A program made the translations under genes and the position numbers. DNA of 64,000 bases, taken from assembly GCF_017875235.1 (NCBI RefSeq), contig NZ_JAGGMI010000004.1, positions 285,216 through 349,215 of the forward strand, written 5' to 3'. A model generated the notes under the pieces. That model saw only the letters and a program-made list of their open reading frames with translations. It searched no databases and was not told the origin of the DNA. The stretch is from Asticcacaulis solisilvae. GTDB taxonomy: Bacteria; Pseudomonadota; Alphaproteobacteria; Caulobacterales; Caulobacteraceae. Of the stretch, positions 48,180-56,705 are shown piece by piece (the first letter of the stretch is position 1; every line of letters begins with the position of its first letter).

Positions 48180-48848
48180 TTAAAGCAAACCCAGGGTTTG
48201 CTGAACCAGGAAGATGATGGCGGCGACGCTGGCCGCGACCACACCCGACACCAGCACGCACGACACGATTGCCGAGACAAAGCCGGTGATAATCCACGCC
48301 CCATCCTTTTCCAGCAGACCCAGGGCGAAGACGCAGATGGTGAAGGCCGGCAGCATGTTGCCAAGCGGGATCGGCAGGAACAGGATCACAGCCATCAGCA
48401 GGCAGACCCAGCCGGCGACACGTTCGAATGTCACACCCGTCATAAAGGACAGGCGGGGCTTAAGCAGGCGCTCGGCGCGCATTTGCCACGGCACGATCTT
48501 GTCGACCATGACCTTGAACGTTGCCTTCGGCAGTGACTGCTTGGTCACGAACTTCGGCAGCCACGGCTCCTTGCCCAGGGCCAGTTGCAGCGCCAGGAAG
48601 ATCAGTGGCAGGCCCAGGATCGCCGAAGCCCCCGGCGGCATGGGCAGGGCGATCGGCAGGGCGAAGACAAACAACAAGGCGGCGACCGCACGGTCGCGCA
48701 TCGCATAGAGCAGGTCCGAAATCGCCACGGCGCCTTCACCCGGCCGAGTGGCCAGGCGCTGCAGGACATCCGACAGCTTCTCGTTTTCCGGGGGCGTGAC
48801 GCGCGGAAGGGGAGCCAGACGGGCAGTGGTTTGGACGTTCTCGGACAT
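48180..48848 (-). CDS. exoD: ExoD family exopolysaccharide-related membrane protein
   Basis: 222 aa with four or five hydrophobic helices. Family segments: LSDVLQRLATRPGEGAVAIS, LPMPPGASAILGLPLIFLAL and AGWVCLLMAVILFLPIPLGN. ExoD affects exopolysaccharide and alkaline-stress traits in rhizobia; its biochemical role is not established. ATG at 48848 is the natural start; a longer frame to 49007 is non-conserved. Confidence 0.85.
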   Translation of the reverse strand: MSENVQTTARLAPLPRVTPPENEKLSDVLQRLATRPGEGAVAISDLLYAMRDRAVAALLFVFALPIALPMPPGASAILGLPLIFLALQLALGKEPWLPKFVTKQSLPKATFKVMVDKIVPWQMRAERLLKPRLSFMTGVTFERVAGWVCLLMAVILFLPIPLGNMLPAFTICVFALGLLEKDGAWIITGFVSAIVSCVLVSGVVAASVAAIIFLVQQTLGLL

Positions 48849-49028
48849 TTTGAAACGGGCTCGGCACGCACAATCGGGAATTTGTGCGATTGCGAAGGAT
48901 ATGGCCGCCGAATGTGGCCACGGCAAGGCCAGCCCGTGCAAAAGTGTGTTGTGTGTCCTTGGGGAAACAAAAGGTGATGTTGTGTGCCGGTGCGAAGCAT
49001 TTTGCACCGCATATAACGCCGTTCGATA

Positions 49029-49235
49029 TTAGTAGTGCGGCGGCTTGGTGACCGGCGCGGCTTCGGTTGAGCGGTCTTCCAGTCCGATCAACCGCTCGCC
49101 CAGGATTTCCAATGAGCGCTTAAGGCGGTCGACCACCTTCCACTGTTCGGCCAGTTGATCGGACAGTTCGTCGATGGTCTTCGCCTGATGCGCCACCATT
49201 TCCTCCAAGGCTATGATGCGGTCTTCGGGTGTCAT
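49029..49235 (-). CDS. slyX: SlyX family protein
   Basis: 68-aa coiled-coil protein of unknown function. Heptad-like helix IALEEMVAHQAKTIDELSDQ followed by a proline-rich tail ending PPHY, the SlyX ending. ATG overlaps the pheA stop as ATGA, so it is translated from the pheA message. Confidence 0.88.
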   Translation of the reverse strand: MTPEDRIIALEEMVAHQAKTIDELSDQLAEQWKVVDRLKRSLEILGERLIGLEDRSTEAAPVTKPPHY

Positions 49236-50098
49236 GACCGCTGCGCGTCCGTGCGGCGGAAAGGATCAAGCGGATAGGTGCCGAGTATCTCAAGCTTGGT
49301 GGCAAAGAACTGAAGCTCTTCGAGTGCCCGGGCAAGACCCGGATCGCTGGGGCGGCCTTCGACATCACAATAGAAGAAGGTCGAGGCGAAGACGCCGTTT
49401 TCGATATAGCTTTCCAGCTTGGTCATGTTGACGCCGTTGGTGGCGAAACCGCCCAGCGCCTTATAGAGCGAGGCCGCGACATTGCGGACCCGGAATACAA
49501 AACTGGTCATGCACTCGGTTTCAACGGGCGGCGGCGTGACGCGATCTTCGGTCGTCAGGACCAGAAAGCGCGTCGTATTGTGGCGCGCGTCTTCCATGTT
49601 GCGCTTCAATATCTCCAGGCCATAGAGCTCGGCGGCGACTTCCGGCGCGATGGCGGCGCGACCGGGCTCACGCGACTGCGACAGGGCACGCGCCGCCCCC
49701 GCCGTGTCGTGGAAGACCTCGGCGGTAATGCCCAGTTCGCGCAAGGAATTGCGGCATTGAAGCAGCGCCATGGCGTGCGAGGCGGCAACCTTGACATCGG
49801 ACAGCCTGGTGCCTGGGGGGGCCATCAGGTTCATTTCGATCGGCAGAAAGCGCTCGCCGATGATCTTGAGACCCGAATGCGGCAGCAGGTGATGAACATC
49901 CGAAACGCGGCCGGCGACGGAGTTCTCGATGGGAATCATGCCCATTTCGCACTCGCCCGAGGTGACGGCGGCAAACGCCGCTTCAAAGGTCGGATAGGGC
50001 GCGGCGGTAAAGTCGCCAAACCAACGCTTGATGGCCTGATGGCTGAAAGCCCCCGGCTCGCCCTGATAGGCGATCTTGCGTGGTGTCGGCGAAGTCAT
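49232..50098 (-). CDS. pheA: Prephenate dehydratase
   Basis: Makes phenylpyruvate from prephenate in phenylalanine synthesis. 288 aa, monofunctional form without chorismate mutase. Catalytic domain about 7-185 with AYQGEPGAFSHQAIKRWF, PIENSVAGRVSDVHHLL and DTAGAARALS; ACT regulatory domain about 205-285, including ALGGFATNGVNMTKLESYIE, which predicts feedback inhibition by phenylalanine. ATG at 50098 is at the family start; an in-frame extension to 50344 is unsupported. Confidence 0.93.
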   Translation of the reverse strand: MTSPTPRKIAYQGEPGAFSHQAIKRWFGDFTAAPYPTFEAAFAAVTSGECEMGMIPIENSVAGRVSDVHHLLPHSGLKIIGERFLPIEMNLMAPPGTRLSDVKVAASHAMALLQCRNSLRELGITAEVFHDTAGAARALSQSREPGRAAIAPEVAAELYGLEILKRNMEDARHNTTRFLVLTTEDRVTPPPVETECMTSFVFRVRNVAASLYKALGGFATNGVNMTKLESYIENGVFASTFFYCDVEGRPSDPGLARALEELQFFATKLEILGTYPLDPFRRTDAQRS

Positions 50099-50367
50099 GA
50101 CTATGAATTTCCTTAATGGGCTAGGCTTCCAAATGCGGGGAGCATTTGGCAAGCGCGACTGCGCGCCCGAGCGCGTGCGAGGAACCCGCGGCGCTTGAGC
50201 GATAAAGATGCGGCGATTTGTCCCGGCAAGGCCAAAAATGGCCTTTCCGGGACAAATGCCCGCTTGCGAATTTGGCGGTAGCGTGTCAGAGAGCCAAACG
50301 CAAGCAGATGCGTGCCGGACCCCGTTCGGGCGCTGCGATTTCAATTTTATAGGGTATCCCAGGCGAT

Positions 50368-51117
50368 ATGAGCGGCGACCTTACAGTAAACAAGATTATG
50401 GGCGCGGTCCTGGCGACCGGTCTGGTCATCATGGGTGCGAACATCGGCTCGGAAATGATCTTCCACACGGATGCGCCCAAGAAGCCTGGCTATCTGATCG
50501 AGGTCGCCGAAGTCGAAGAAGCCGGTGGCGGCGCTGCCGTTGACAGCCCGCCGGACTGGGGCACCGTCCTTCCGGCCGCTGACATCGCCGCGGGTGAAGC
50601 CGTCTTCAAGAAGTGCTCGAGCTGTCACACCGACACGTCGGGCGGTCCGGACCTGACCGGCCCGAACCTGTTCGGCGTTGTCGGACGCGCCACCGCTTCG
50701 CACGGCAGCTTCGCCTATTCGGACGCCATGGTGGCGCACAAGGCGGAGGCGCCCAACTGGACCTACGACCAGCTCTACGGCTTCCTCGGCGCGCCGCCGA
50801 AGTGGGTCAAGGGCACCAAGATGACCTTCGCCGGCGTCAAGAAGCCGGAAGACCGCATCAACCTGATCGCCTATCTGCGCACGATGGGTTCGACCGGTTA
50901 CGCCATTCCGGCACCGGATCCCTCGCGCGCACCTGGCGCGACGGCGACGCCGGCCACGGGTGATGGCGGCGCGGTTGCCGCGGGCACCGAAGCGGCTCCG
51001 GCCTCGACGCCTGCCGCCGCCACGGCCAAGGCTTCGGGGACTACGACCACGACGCCGCAGGCGACCGTCAATTCGCCGAACACGCCTGTTCCGGCTCCGG
51101 CGAACGCCGGCCACTAG
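50368..51117 (+). CDS. cycM: Membrane-anchored cytochrome c (CycM-like)
   Basis: Electron carrier between the bc1 complex and oxidase. 249 aa. An N-terminal anchor (about 8-28) is followed by a c-type domain with heme site KCSSCHTD and axial Met in KGTKMTFAGVKKPEDR. The last about 70 residues are a low-complexity Ala/Thr/Pro tail, longer than usual CycM. Heme attachment would use the ccm system at 45-48 kb. The TAG stop is the start of repeat A5. Confidence 0.92.
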   Translation: MSGDLTVNKIMGAVLATGLVIMGANIGSEMIFHTDAPKKPGYLIEVAEVEEAGGGAAVDSPPDWGTVLPAADIAAGEAVFKKCSSCHTDTSGGPDLTGPNLFGVVGRATASHGSFAYSDAMVAHKAEAPNWTYDQLYGFLGAPPKWVKGTKMTFAGVKKPEDRINLIAYLRTMGSTGYAIPAPDPSRAPGATATPATGDGGAVAAGTEAAPASTPAAATAKASGTTTTTPQATVNSPNTPVPAPANAGH

Positions 51118-51219
51118 AGCGATATGGCGAATAGTGTAAGCGGTTTTCGCCTTAAATATCGCGACAAAAACAAAACTTAGATCGGCATGATGTTTCCACT
51201 TAAAATCATACCGATCTAA
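51115..51219 (+). repeat. Family A element (A5), full copy starting on the cycM stop codon
   Basis: TAG at 51115-51117 is both the stop codon of cycM and the first triplet of TAGAGCGATATGGCG. Hairpin 1 has the loop GTGTAAGCGG; hairpin 2 pairs TAGATCGGCATGAT with ATCATACCGATCTA. A standard terminator follows at 51235. Confidence 0.88.
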
Positions 51220-51234
51220 GCGTGGCATGAGACC

Positions 51235-51277
51235 AAATAAAAAGCCCCGCCGGCATCACCGGCGGGGCTTTTTATTT
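51235..51277. terminator. Bidirectional intrinsic terminator after cycM
   Basis: A 19-bp perfect stem, AAATAAAAAGCCCCGCCGG (51235-51253) with its complement at 51259-51277, loop CATCA, A/T-rich on both ends. It serves cycM and the opposing NlpC/P60 gene. Confidence 0.9.
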
Positions 51278-51291
51278 GGAGATTTTAGCCA

Positions 51292-52176
51292 TTACAGCCG
51301 GCGGAAGGCGGTCGGCGCGCCCGACCCGCAGGCGTCGATGCGATTGACCGCGGCCGCCAGCGGCTCGACGGCCACCTTCATGTGGTGGGCATTGGCGTGG
51401 ATGATGTTTTGCTCGTCGACCATGATGGCGACGTGCCCCTTCCAGAAGACCAGATCGCCGCGCGTCAGGCCGTCAAGATCCGGGCGGACGTCCAGCCCGA
51501 TGCCAAGCCTTGCCTGCATGTCGGAATCGCGCGGACAGCCATAGCCCGAGGCATAAAGCGCCTGTTGCAGCAGGCCCGAGCAGTCCAGCCCGATGCTTTC
51601 GCGACCGCCCCATTGATAAGGCGCATTGATATAGCTTTCGGCCACGGCGACAAAGTCGTCGGCAAAGGTCTCGAAGGTCGACAGATGACTGGCAAACACC
51701 CAGCCCATGTCGTTGATATAGGCAAAGCCGTTCTCATAGCGCGTGACGCTGACCAGGGCGTTCAGGCTGATCGCCGTCAGGATCGACGCCTTGACGTTCG
51801 GCGCAACGAAGACATAGGTGCGCAGCGTCGAGACGTAATGGGTCGGCAGGTACCAGTCGTTGCGGAAGGCCGACACCGGCACATAGCCGACATAACCGTC
51901 GCGCAGCGCCTGGCCCCAGTAAAAGTCGTGCTTGCGCTCGATAACCTTGAAACGCTCACCCAGCAGCAGCTGGTCCCATTGCTCGGAACCGTGTTCCGGC
52001 TGGGCCAGGATCGGCGCCTTGGCGTCGTAGCAGCTTAAGACTTCACCGGCGACATAGGATCGGGCGCGGATCAGGCCTTCATGCGCCTGGTCGGTTACGC
52101 CGTCCTTGTACGGCGTGATACGCTTGTCGAAGGGTTCGCCACTCATCTCGGTCATTACAAACGGTGCCTTTTGCAT
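51292..52176 (-). CDS. NlpC/P60 family cysteine peptidase with SH3-like domains
   Basis: Cell-wall peptidase candidate, 294 aa. N-terminal half has two SH3-like modules (YWGQALRDGYVGYVPVSAF, MGWVFASHL). C-terminal NlpC/P60 domain has the catalytic Cys in SIGLDCSGLLQQAL, His in FWKGHVAIM and a third polar residue (HANAHHM). No clear signal peptide, which is common in the alphaproteobacterial members of this group. Its terminator is shared with cycM. Confidence 0.87.
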   Translation of the reverse strand: MQKAPFVMTEMSGEPFDKRITPYKDGVTDQAHEGLIRARSYVAGEVLSCYDAKAPILAQPEHGSEQWDQLLLGERFKVIERKHDFYWGQALRDGYVGYVPVSAFRNDWYLPTHYVSTLRTYVFVAPNVKASILTAISLNALVSVTRYENGFAYINDMGWVFASHLSTFETFADDFVAVAESYINAPYQWGGRESIGLDCSGLLQQALYASGYGCPRDSDMQARLGIGLDVRPDLDGLTRGDLVFWKGHVAIMVDEQNIIHANAHHMKVAVEPLAAAVNRIDACGSGAPTAFRRL

Positions 52177-52347
52177 CGGTTATGCGGGGCGCTCATCCGG
52201 CTCAGATCCATCTATTCAAAGACCGGATGCGCTTAGTATGTGGTGAGCCTAGCAGACGGATGCAAAGGTGACGTTAACAGCGAGGCTGAACGCAAGATTT
52301 ATCGCCGCAAACCCTTTAATTCATTGGTAATGGTCCTTACCGAAGCG

Positions 52348-52416
52348 TGACCGGATTTTTTGTTTTGTCGCGATATCAGGCCAAAAACCGCTACACACTT
52401 TTTGGCATATCGCTCA
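52348..52416 (-). repeat. Family A element (A6), hairpin 1 only with changed stem
   Basis: On the minus strand, GCGATAT is followed by a CCAAAAA/TTTTTGG inner stem and a matching ATATCGC; the loop is GTGTGTAGCGG. Compared with other copies the inner stem bases differ on both sides yet still pair. Confidence 0.78.
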
Positions 52417-52430
52417 GCGTAAGGCACAAG

Positions 52431-52463
52431 AAAAAAGCCCCGGCATCCGAAGATACCGGGGCT
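52431..52463 (-). terminator. Intrinsic terminator downstream of the M17 aminopeptidase gene
   Basis: On the minus strand AGCCCCGG (from 52463) pairs with CCGGGGCT (to 52436), extended by an inner ATC/GAT pair, and runs into TTTTTT. It lies about 210 nt past the aminopeptidase stop. Confidence 0.8.
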
Positions 52464-52673
52464 GAACCTTGCCTGTTTCGGTGAGGAGTTACAGGCAACG
52501 GCGCCGACCAGGAAACGATAGTGGCGGCGCCAAGTTGATTTGGGAGACATCACGGTCGGCCAGATCCAATAGCGTCGCGAAAAATGTCGATATTGTCCTA
52601 CAATAAAAACGCACGCAGTGCAATTAAATAAATTGTTTTTGGTTAATCGTGCAGAGGTTGATTTCACAAGGGC
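52464..52673 (-). other. Structured stretch between aminopeptidase stop and terminator
   Basis: Holds TTGCCTGT (52469-52476) paired with ACAGGCAA (52491-52498), and GGCGCCG/CGGCGCC arms about 52502-52534. Ends in a terminator at 52431. No ORF with a ribosome-binding site. It may be a long 3' UTR or a small RNA. The rest of the 52177-52673 gap contains repeat A6 and nothing else recognised. Confidence 0.4.
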
Positions 52674-54074
52674 TCATAAGCCGCCGATCAGATGGTAGAC
52701 GGCGCGCAACGCCTGGGCCTCGGCGCCGACCGGCCATCCGGCCCGCCCGCGCGGGTTCCAGGCATAGATATCAAAATGCACCCAGGCGCCGGTCTTGGGC
52801 GCAAAGCGTTGCAGGAACATGGCCGCGGTCACCGATCCCGCCTGCGCCCACGCCGCCGGATCGTTGCGGATATCGGCAATGTCGCTGTCGAGCGCATCCT
52901 TGTAGCCCGGCCACAGCGGCATGCGCCATACCGGATCATTGTGCGCCAGGGCACAGACTTCCAGCCGGCGGGCGATGTCTTCGTCATCGCAGTAGAAGGG
53001 GATGACTTCAGGGCCCAGGGCCACGCGCGCGGCACCCGTCAGGGTGGCGAAGTCGATCGTCAGATTAGGCTCCAGCTCGCCGGCCCGTGTCAGGGCGTCG
53101 GCCAGGATCAGCCGGCCTTCGGCATCGCTATTGCCCATTTCAATGCTGAGGCCCGCGCGCGACGCCAGGATGTCACCCGGACGCATGGCCGATCCCGAGA
53201 TGGCATTTTCGACGGCGGCAATAAGAATGTGCAGACGCACCGGCAGGCGGCAGCTCATGATCCAGTCGCCCAGGGCCAGGGCGTGGGCGGCGCCCCCCAT
53301 GTCCTTCTTCATCAGTCCCATGCCGGTTGTCTTGATGTTGAGCCCGCCGGTATCGAACGCCACGCCCTTTCCGACCAGCACGACCGTCGGCGTCGACGGC
53401 CCCGGTCCCTGCCAGCTCAGTTCGATGAAGCGCGGCGCCCGGTCTTCGGCGGCGGCGCGGCCGACGGCGTGGATGGCCGGATAGTTTTCCGTCAGCAGTT
53501 CGTCACCGATCGTGACATTGAACTCCGCGCCATGCCTCAATGAAAGCGCAAAGGCCGCATCGGCGATATCAGCTGGTCCCATGTCGTTGGCCGGAGTATT
53601 GACCAGGTCGCGGACGAAATTATGGGCGCGGACCTCGGCCTCCAGCGCCCCGGGATCGGGGAGGTCGCTGTCGTCCAGCGTCGCCACCTCCTTGGGCTCG
53701 CCGGACTTGTAGCGGTCGAAGCGATAGGCGCCCTGATGCCAGGCGGCATGGATGGCGTGGCGGTCGAGACCGTCATCGGCTTTTAGCGCCCAGCGTATGG
53801 CCGGCAGTTGCGAGGCCAGGGCGCGGAAGGTCAAGGGCGAATAATCGCCGCGCGCGCCCAGGCCGAAGAAGGCCTGCATGACGCTGCCCTCACCCTTGCC
53901 GCCGTCGCCCGGCAGCACGACCAAGCTGGCTGCTTTACCCGTAAACTTGCGGGCCGCGAGAAAGGCCGACTGCGCCGGCTTCAGCGCCGCCAATGCGCCT
54001 TCGACCTCATCCTCGAACAGGGCATGGATGGTGGGCTCTATCTTGACGGCCTTGCCGGGCAGGGGCTTGGGCAT
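52674..54074 (-). CDS. Leucyl aminopeptidase (M17 family)
   Basis: Cytoplasmic two-metal exopeptidase, about 466 aa. Metal and catalytic segments: VLVGKGVAFDTGGLNIKTTG (Lys and Asp ligands), MKKDMGGAAHALAL and NSDAEGRLILADALTRAGEL (Asp, Glu ligands and Arg), all intact. ATG at 54074 has GGAGAT just upstream; an extension to 54218 would run through repeat A7. It belongs with PepA/PepB-like enzymes; the exact peptide preference is unknown. Confidence 0.9.
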   Translation of the reverse strand: MPKPLPGKAVKIEPTIHALFEDEVEGALAALKPAQSAFLAARKFTGKAASLVVLPGDGGKGEGSVMQAFFGLGARGDYSPLTFRALASQLPAIRWALKADDGLDRHAIHAAWHQGAYRFDRYKSGEPKEVATLDDSDLPDPGALEAEVRAHNFVRDLVNTPANDMGPADIADAAFALSLRHGAEFNVTIGDELLTENYPAIHAVGRAAAEDRAPRFIELSWQGPGPSTPTVVLVGKGVAFDTGGLNIKTTGMGLMKKDMGGAAHALALGDWIMSCRLPVRLHILIAAVENAISGSAMRPGDILASRAGLSIEMGNSDAEGRLILADALTRAGELEPNLTIDFATLTGAARVALGPEVIPFYCDDEDIARRLEVCALAHNDPVWRMPLWPGYKDALDSDIADIRNDPAAWAQAGSVTAAMFLQRFAPKTGAWVHFDIYAWNPRGRAGWPVGAEAQALRAVYHLIGGL

Positions 54075-54087
54075 ATGGGATCTCCGC

Positions 54088-54144
54088 GAGAGCGACATGT
54101 CGAAAAGTGTGAAGCGGTTTTCGACCAGATGTCGCGTCAAAAAA
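54088..54144 (+). repeat. Family A element (A7) in the aminopeptidase leader, with compensatory stem change
   Basis: GCGACAT and CGAAAA pair with TTTTCG and ATGTCGC around loop GTGTGAAGCGG. The outer stem is GCGACAT/ATGTCGC in place of the usual GCGATAT/ATATCGC: both strands changed together. It ends 14 nt upstream of the aminopeptidase start codon. Confidence 0.75.
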
Positions 54145-54263
54145 ACGCGATATGGCGATTGGGTGACTGTCGCACGGCCTGCGTTAACAATTGATTGGGG
54201 CCTTAACCTTAAATTCACGCCTGTCTCTGAATCCTTAACGCAGCTTTACCTGAAGAGGCATCC

Positions 54264-55106
54264 ATGCGTAACCGCCTTCTGTTCTGTCTGACCGCTGCTG
54301 TTATCATGGCCGCCTCGCCGGCTTCGGCGGGCCTGTTCGGCAAGAAGGACAAGCCGGGCGCCCCGGCTACCAACGCCACGCCCGGCGTTGAGAGCGACAC
54401 GTTCCGCAAGGCGACCAAGGCCGATATCGAAAAGGCGCTACGCTCCGACCCGCTGGCCCAGGCGGCCTTCTTCGCGTTGCAGTTCAGCCGCGACCCGACC
54501 AATGCCGAGATCGGCCTCTACCTGTCCAATGCCCAGCGCGCCATCGGCCACAATGCCGAAGCCGCCGACGCGGCGCAGAAGGTCCTTTTGTTCGCGCCCG
54601 ACAATATCCAGGTCCTGACCGCCGCCGGCAAGTCGCACATCGCCGCCGGCAATGCCTTCTATGCCATCGCGCCGCTGAAGCACATCATCGAGCTGAAGCC
54701 CAACAGCTGGCAGGCCTATTCGCTGCTGGGCATCGCCTATGACCAGACCCAGCGCCCGGAGGACGCCCAAGCCGCGTGGGCCACGGCGCTCAAGCTGTCG
54801 CCCGACAATCCGTCGGTCCTGACCAATATCGCCATGTCCAAGGCCGAGGCCGGCGACCTGGCCGGCGCCGAAACCCTGCTGCGCACGGCGGCCGCGCAAA
54901 CGGGCGCCACCATGCAGGTCCGCCAGAACCTGGCCCTGGTGCTGGGCCTGTCGGGCAATTTGACGGAGGCCGAAAAGCTGCTGCGCCAGGACCTGCCGCC
55001 GGCGCAGGCCGAGGCCAATCTTGCCTGGCTGCAGAGCCAGCAGGCCAAGCCCGGCGCGGTGCCCATGACGCGGTCGTGGGATTCGCTGAAGGCCTCGGGT
55101 TCCTAA
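54264..55106 (+). CDS. Exported TPR-repeat protein
   Basis: 280 aa. Signal peptide about 1-22 (LTAAVIMAASPASAG). At least four TPR motifs between about 75 and 260: LYLSNAQRAIGHNAEAADAA, VLTAAGKSHIAAGNAFYAIA, AYSLLGIAYDQTQRPEDAQA, VLTNIAMSKAEAGDLAGAET. Similar to the TadD-type TPR proteins of Flp pilus assembly, but no tad genes are nearby, so this is only a resemblance. Periplasmic. Confidence 0.82.
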   Translation: MRNRLLFCLTAAVIMAASPASAGLFGKKDKPGAPATNATPGVESDTFRKATKADIEKALRSDPLAQAAFFALQFSRDPTNAEIGLYLSNAQRAIGHNAEAADAAQKVLLFAPDNIQVLTAAGKSHIAAGNAFYAIAPLKHIIELKPNSWQAYSLLGIAYDQTQRPEDAQAAWATALKLSPDNPSVLTNIAMSKAEAGDLAGAETLLRTAAAQTGATMQVRQNLALVLGLSGNLTEAEKLLRQDLPPAQAEANLAWLQSQQAKPGAVPMTRSWDSLKASGS

Positions 55107-55132
55107 CCAGAGTCGGAGCACCTCTGCCATAT

Positions 55133-55288
55133 TCCCTCTCCCCACCTGAGGGGAGAGGACGAGAGCCGAGCGCTACGATGGCGATCGGGTGAGGGGTCAC
55201 TTCAATCAACAAACATGCGGACAGAGGGTTACCCCCCAATCCGGTCCGGCAAGCCGACCCACCTTCTCCCTCAAGCGGGGAAAAGGGA
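55133..55288. repeat. Family B-related palindromic element (B4)
   Basis: Left part CCCTCTCCCC/GGGGAGAGG (55134-55158) and right part CCTTCTCCCTC/GGGGAAAAGG (near 55262-55286) are hairpins that also roughly complement each other. It occupies much of the 377-bp gap between the TPR gene and nrdB; the remaining 190 bp ahead of nrdB carry only a weak ACCAC/GTGGT repeat at 55420-55434. Confidence 0.55.
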
Positions 55289-55483
55289 TTTAGCCTCGAC
55301 TCTCCACTTCGATCCCGTTAACCTTTAGGCATACCGAGTCCTGATTCCCATGCACGGAAAGGCCGGTGAAAAATATCCCCAAAAACGATATACAAGATGT
55401 AGATGTTTACTGGTCATTAACCACTAGGTGTGGTGAATATGCCTAGGCCAAGTGGCGCGTAACCTCGATTCGGGAATGGTAAA

Positions 55484-56539
55484 ATGAGCTCTCTGATTTT
55501 GTCGCAGTCCAAGGCCGGTCTCCTGACCCCCAGCCATTCCTACAAGCCCTTCCGTTACCCGTGGGCCTTCGAATTCTGGCGCAAGCAGCAGCAGGTCCAC
55601 TGGATCCCGGAAGAAGTACCGCTGGGCGAAGACTGCAAGGACTGGGCGACCAAGCTGACCGACAGCGAGCGCAACCTGCTGACGCAGATCTTCCGCTTCT
55701 TCACCCAGTCGGATATCGAGGTCCAGGACAACTACCTGGAACGCTATTCGCGCGTCTTCAAGCCGACCGAAATCAAGATGATGATGTCGGCCTTCGCGAA
55801 CATGGAAACGGTGCATATCGCCGCCTACGCCCTGCTGCTGGAAACGATCGGCATGCCGGAGTCGGAATTCGGCGCGTTCATGGACTACCAGGCCATGCGC
55901 GACAAGCACGACTATATGGGCACGTTCGGCGTCGATACCGAAGCCGATGTCTGCCGCACGCTTGCCATGTTCGGTGGCTTCACCGAAGGCCTGCAGTTGT
56001 TCGCCTCGTTCGCCATGCTGATGAACTTCCCGCGCTTCAACAAGATGAAGGGCATGGGCCAGATCGTGTCGTGGTCGGTGCGTGACGAAAGCCTGCACTG
56101 CGAAGGCATCATCAAGCTCTATCACGCCTTCAACAAGGAAACGAAGGCCGTCACCAAGTCGGTCGCCGACGACATCATCGACTGCTGCAAGACCGTCGTG
56201 TCGATGGAAGACAAGTTCATCGACCTGGCGTTCGAAATGGGTCCGGTCCAGGGCATGACGCCCGACGACATCAAGGCCTATATCCGTTACATCGCCGACT
56301 GGCGCCTGCGTCAGCTCGACCTGCCGGAAGTCTATGGCGGCGTGAAGGAAAACCCGCTGCCGTGGCTGCAGGTCCTGCTGTCGGGCGTCGAGCACGCCAA
56401 TTTCTTCGAAGCCCGCGCCACGGAATATTCCAAGGCCGCCACCAAGGGGCAATGGACCGGCGACCAGGGCGTCTGGGGCGCCTTCGACGAACTGCTCAAG
56501 AAGCGCGCCGAAGCGACCAAGCAGGGCATCAACGCCTAG
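55484..56539 (+). CDS. nrdB: Ribonucleotide reductase class Ia beta subunit
   Basis: Diiron-tyrosyl radical subunit making deoxyribonucleotides, with NrdA (not in this window). 351 aa. Metal ligands and radical region: FFTQSDIEVQDNYLERYSRV, MMMSAFANMETVHIAAYALL (Glu, His), SWSVRDESLHCEGIIKLYHA (Glu, His). The radical tyrosine is expected at YALLLE. The gene stands alone with its own terminator. Confidence 0.93.
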   Translation: MSSLILSQSKAGLLTPSHSYKPFRYPWAFEFWRKQQQVHWIPEEVPLGEDCKDWATKLTDSERNLLTQIFRFFTQSDIEVQDNYLERYSRVFKPTEIKMMMSAFANMETVHIAAYALLLETIGMPESEFGAFMDYQAMRDKHDYMGTFGVDTEADVCRTLAMFGGFTEGLQLFASFAMLMNFPRFNKMKGMGQIVSWSVRDESLHCEGIIKLYHAFNKETKAVTKSVADDIIDCCKTVVSMEDKFIDLAFEMGPVQGMTPDDIKAYIRYIADWRLRQLDLPEVYGGVKENPLPWLQVLLSGVEHANFFEARATEYSKAATKGQWTGDQGVWGAFDELLKKRAEATKQGINA

Positions 56540-56561
56540 ATTTGCCAGGAATAGCAAATGC

Positions 56562-56592
56562 AAAAGGGAATCTTCACGGGCTCCCTTTTTTT
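56562..56592 (+). terminator. Intrinsic terminator of nrdB
   Basis: AAAAGGGA (56562-56569) pairs with TCCCTTTT (56582-56589), 12-nt loop, followed by a T-run, 22 nt after the stop. Confidence 0.75.
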
Positions 56593-56651
56593 GTGTCGAC
56601 CGGCATAGCCGCACCTACCCTCTCCCCCACTTGCGGGGAGAAGGAAAACAA

Positions 56652-56679
56652 AAACCCCGGAAGTCACCTTCCGGGGTTT
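56652..56679 (-). terminator. Intrinsic terminator of the Bax-inhibitor-like gene
   Basis: 12-bp stem AAACCCCGGAAG (56652-56663) with CTTCCGGGGTTT (56668-56679), loop TCAC; on the minus strand it runs into TTTTTG. Confidence 0.85.
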
Positions 56680-56705
56680 CTTGCATTTGAGGGTAGCCTG
56701 TCCGC

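Noticed and set aside
55289..55483. NrdR-type boxes ahead of nrdB
   Set aside because: No pair of ACAnnATATnnTGT-like boxes at helical spacing; only a weak ACCAC/GTGGT repeat is present.
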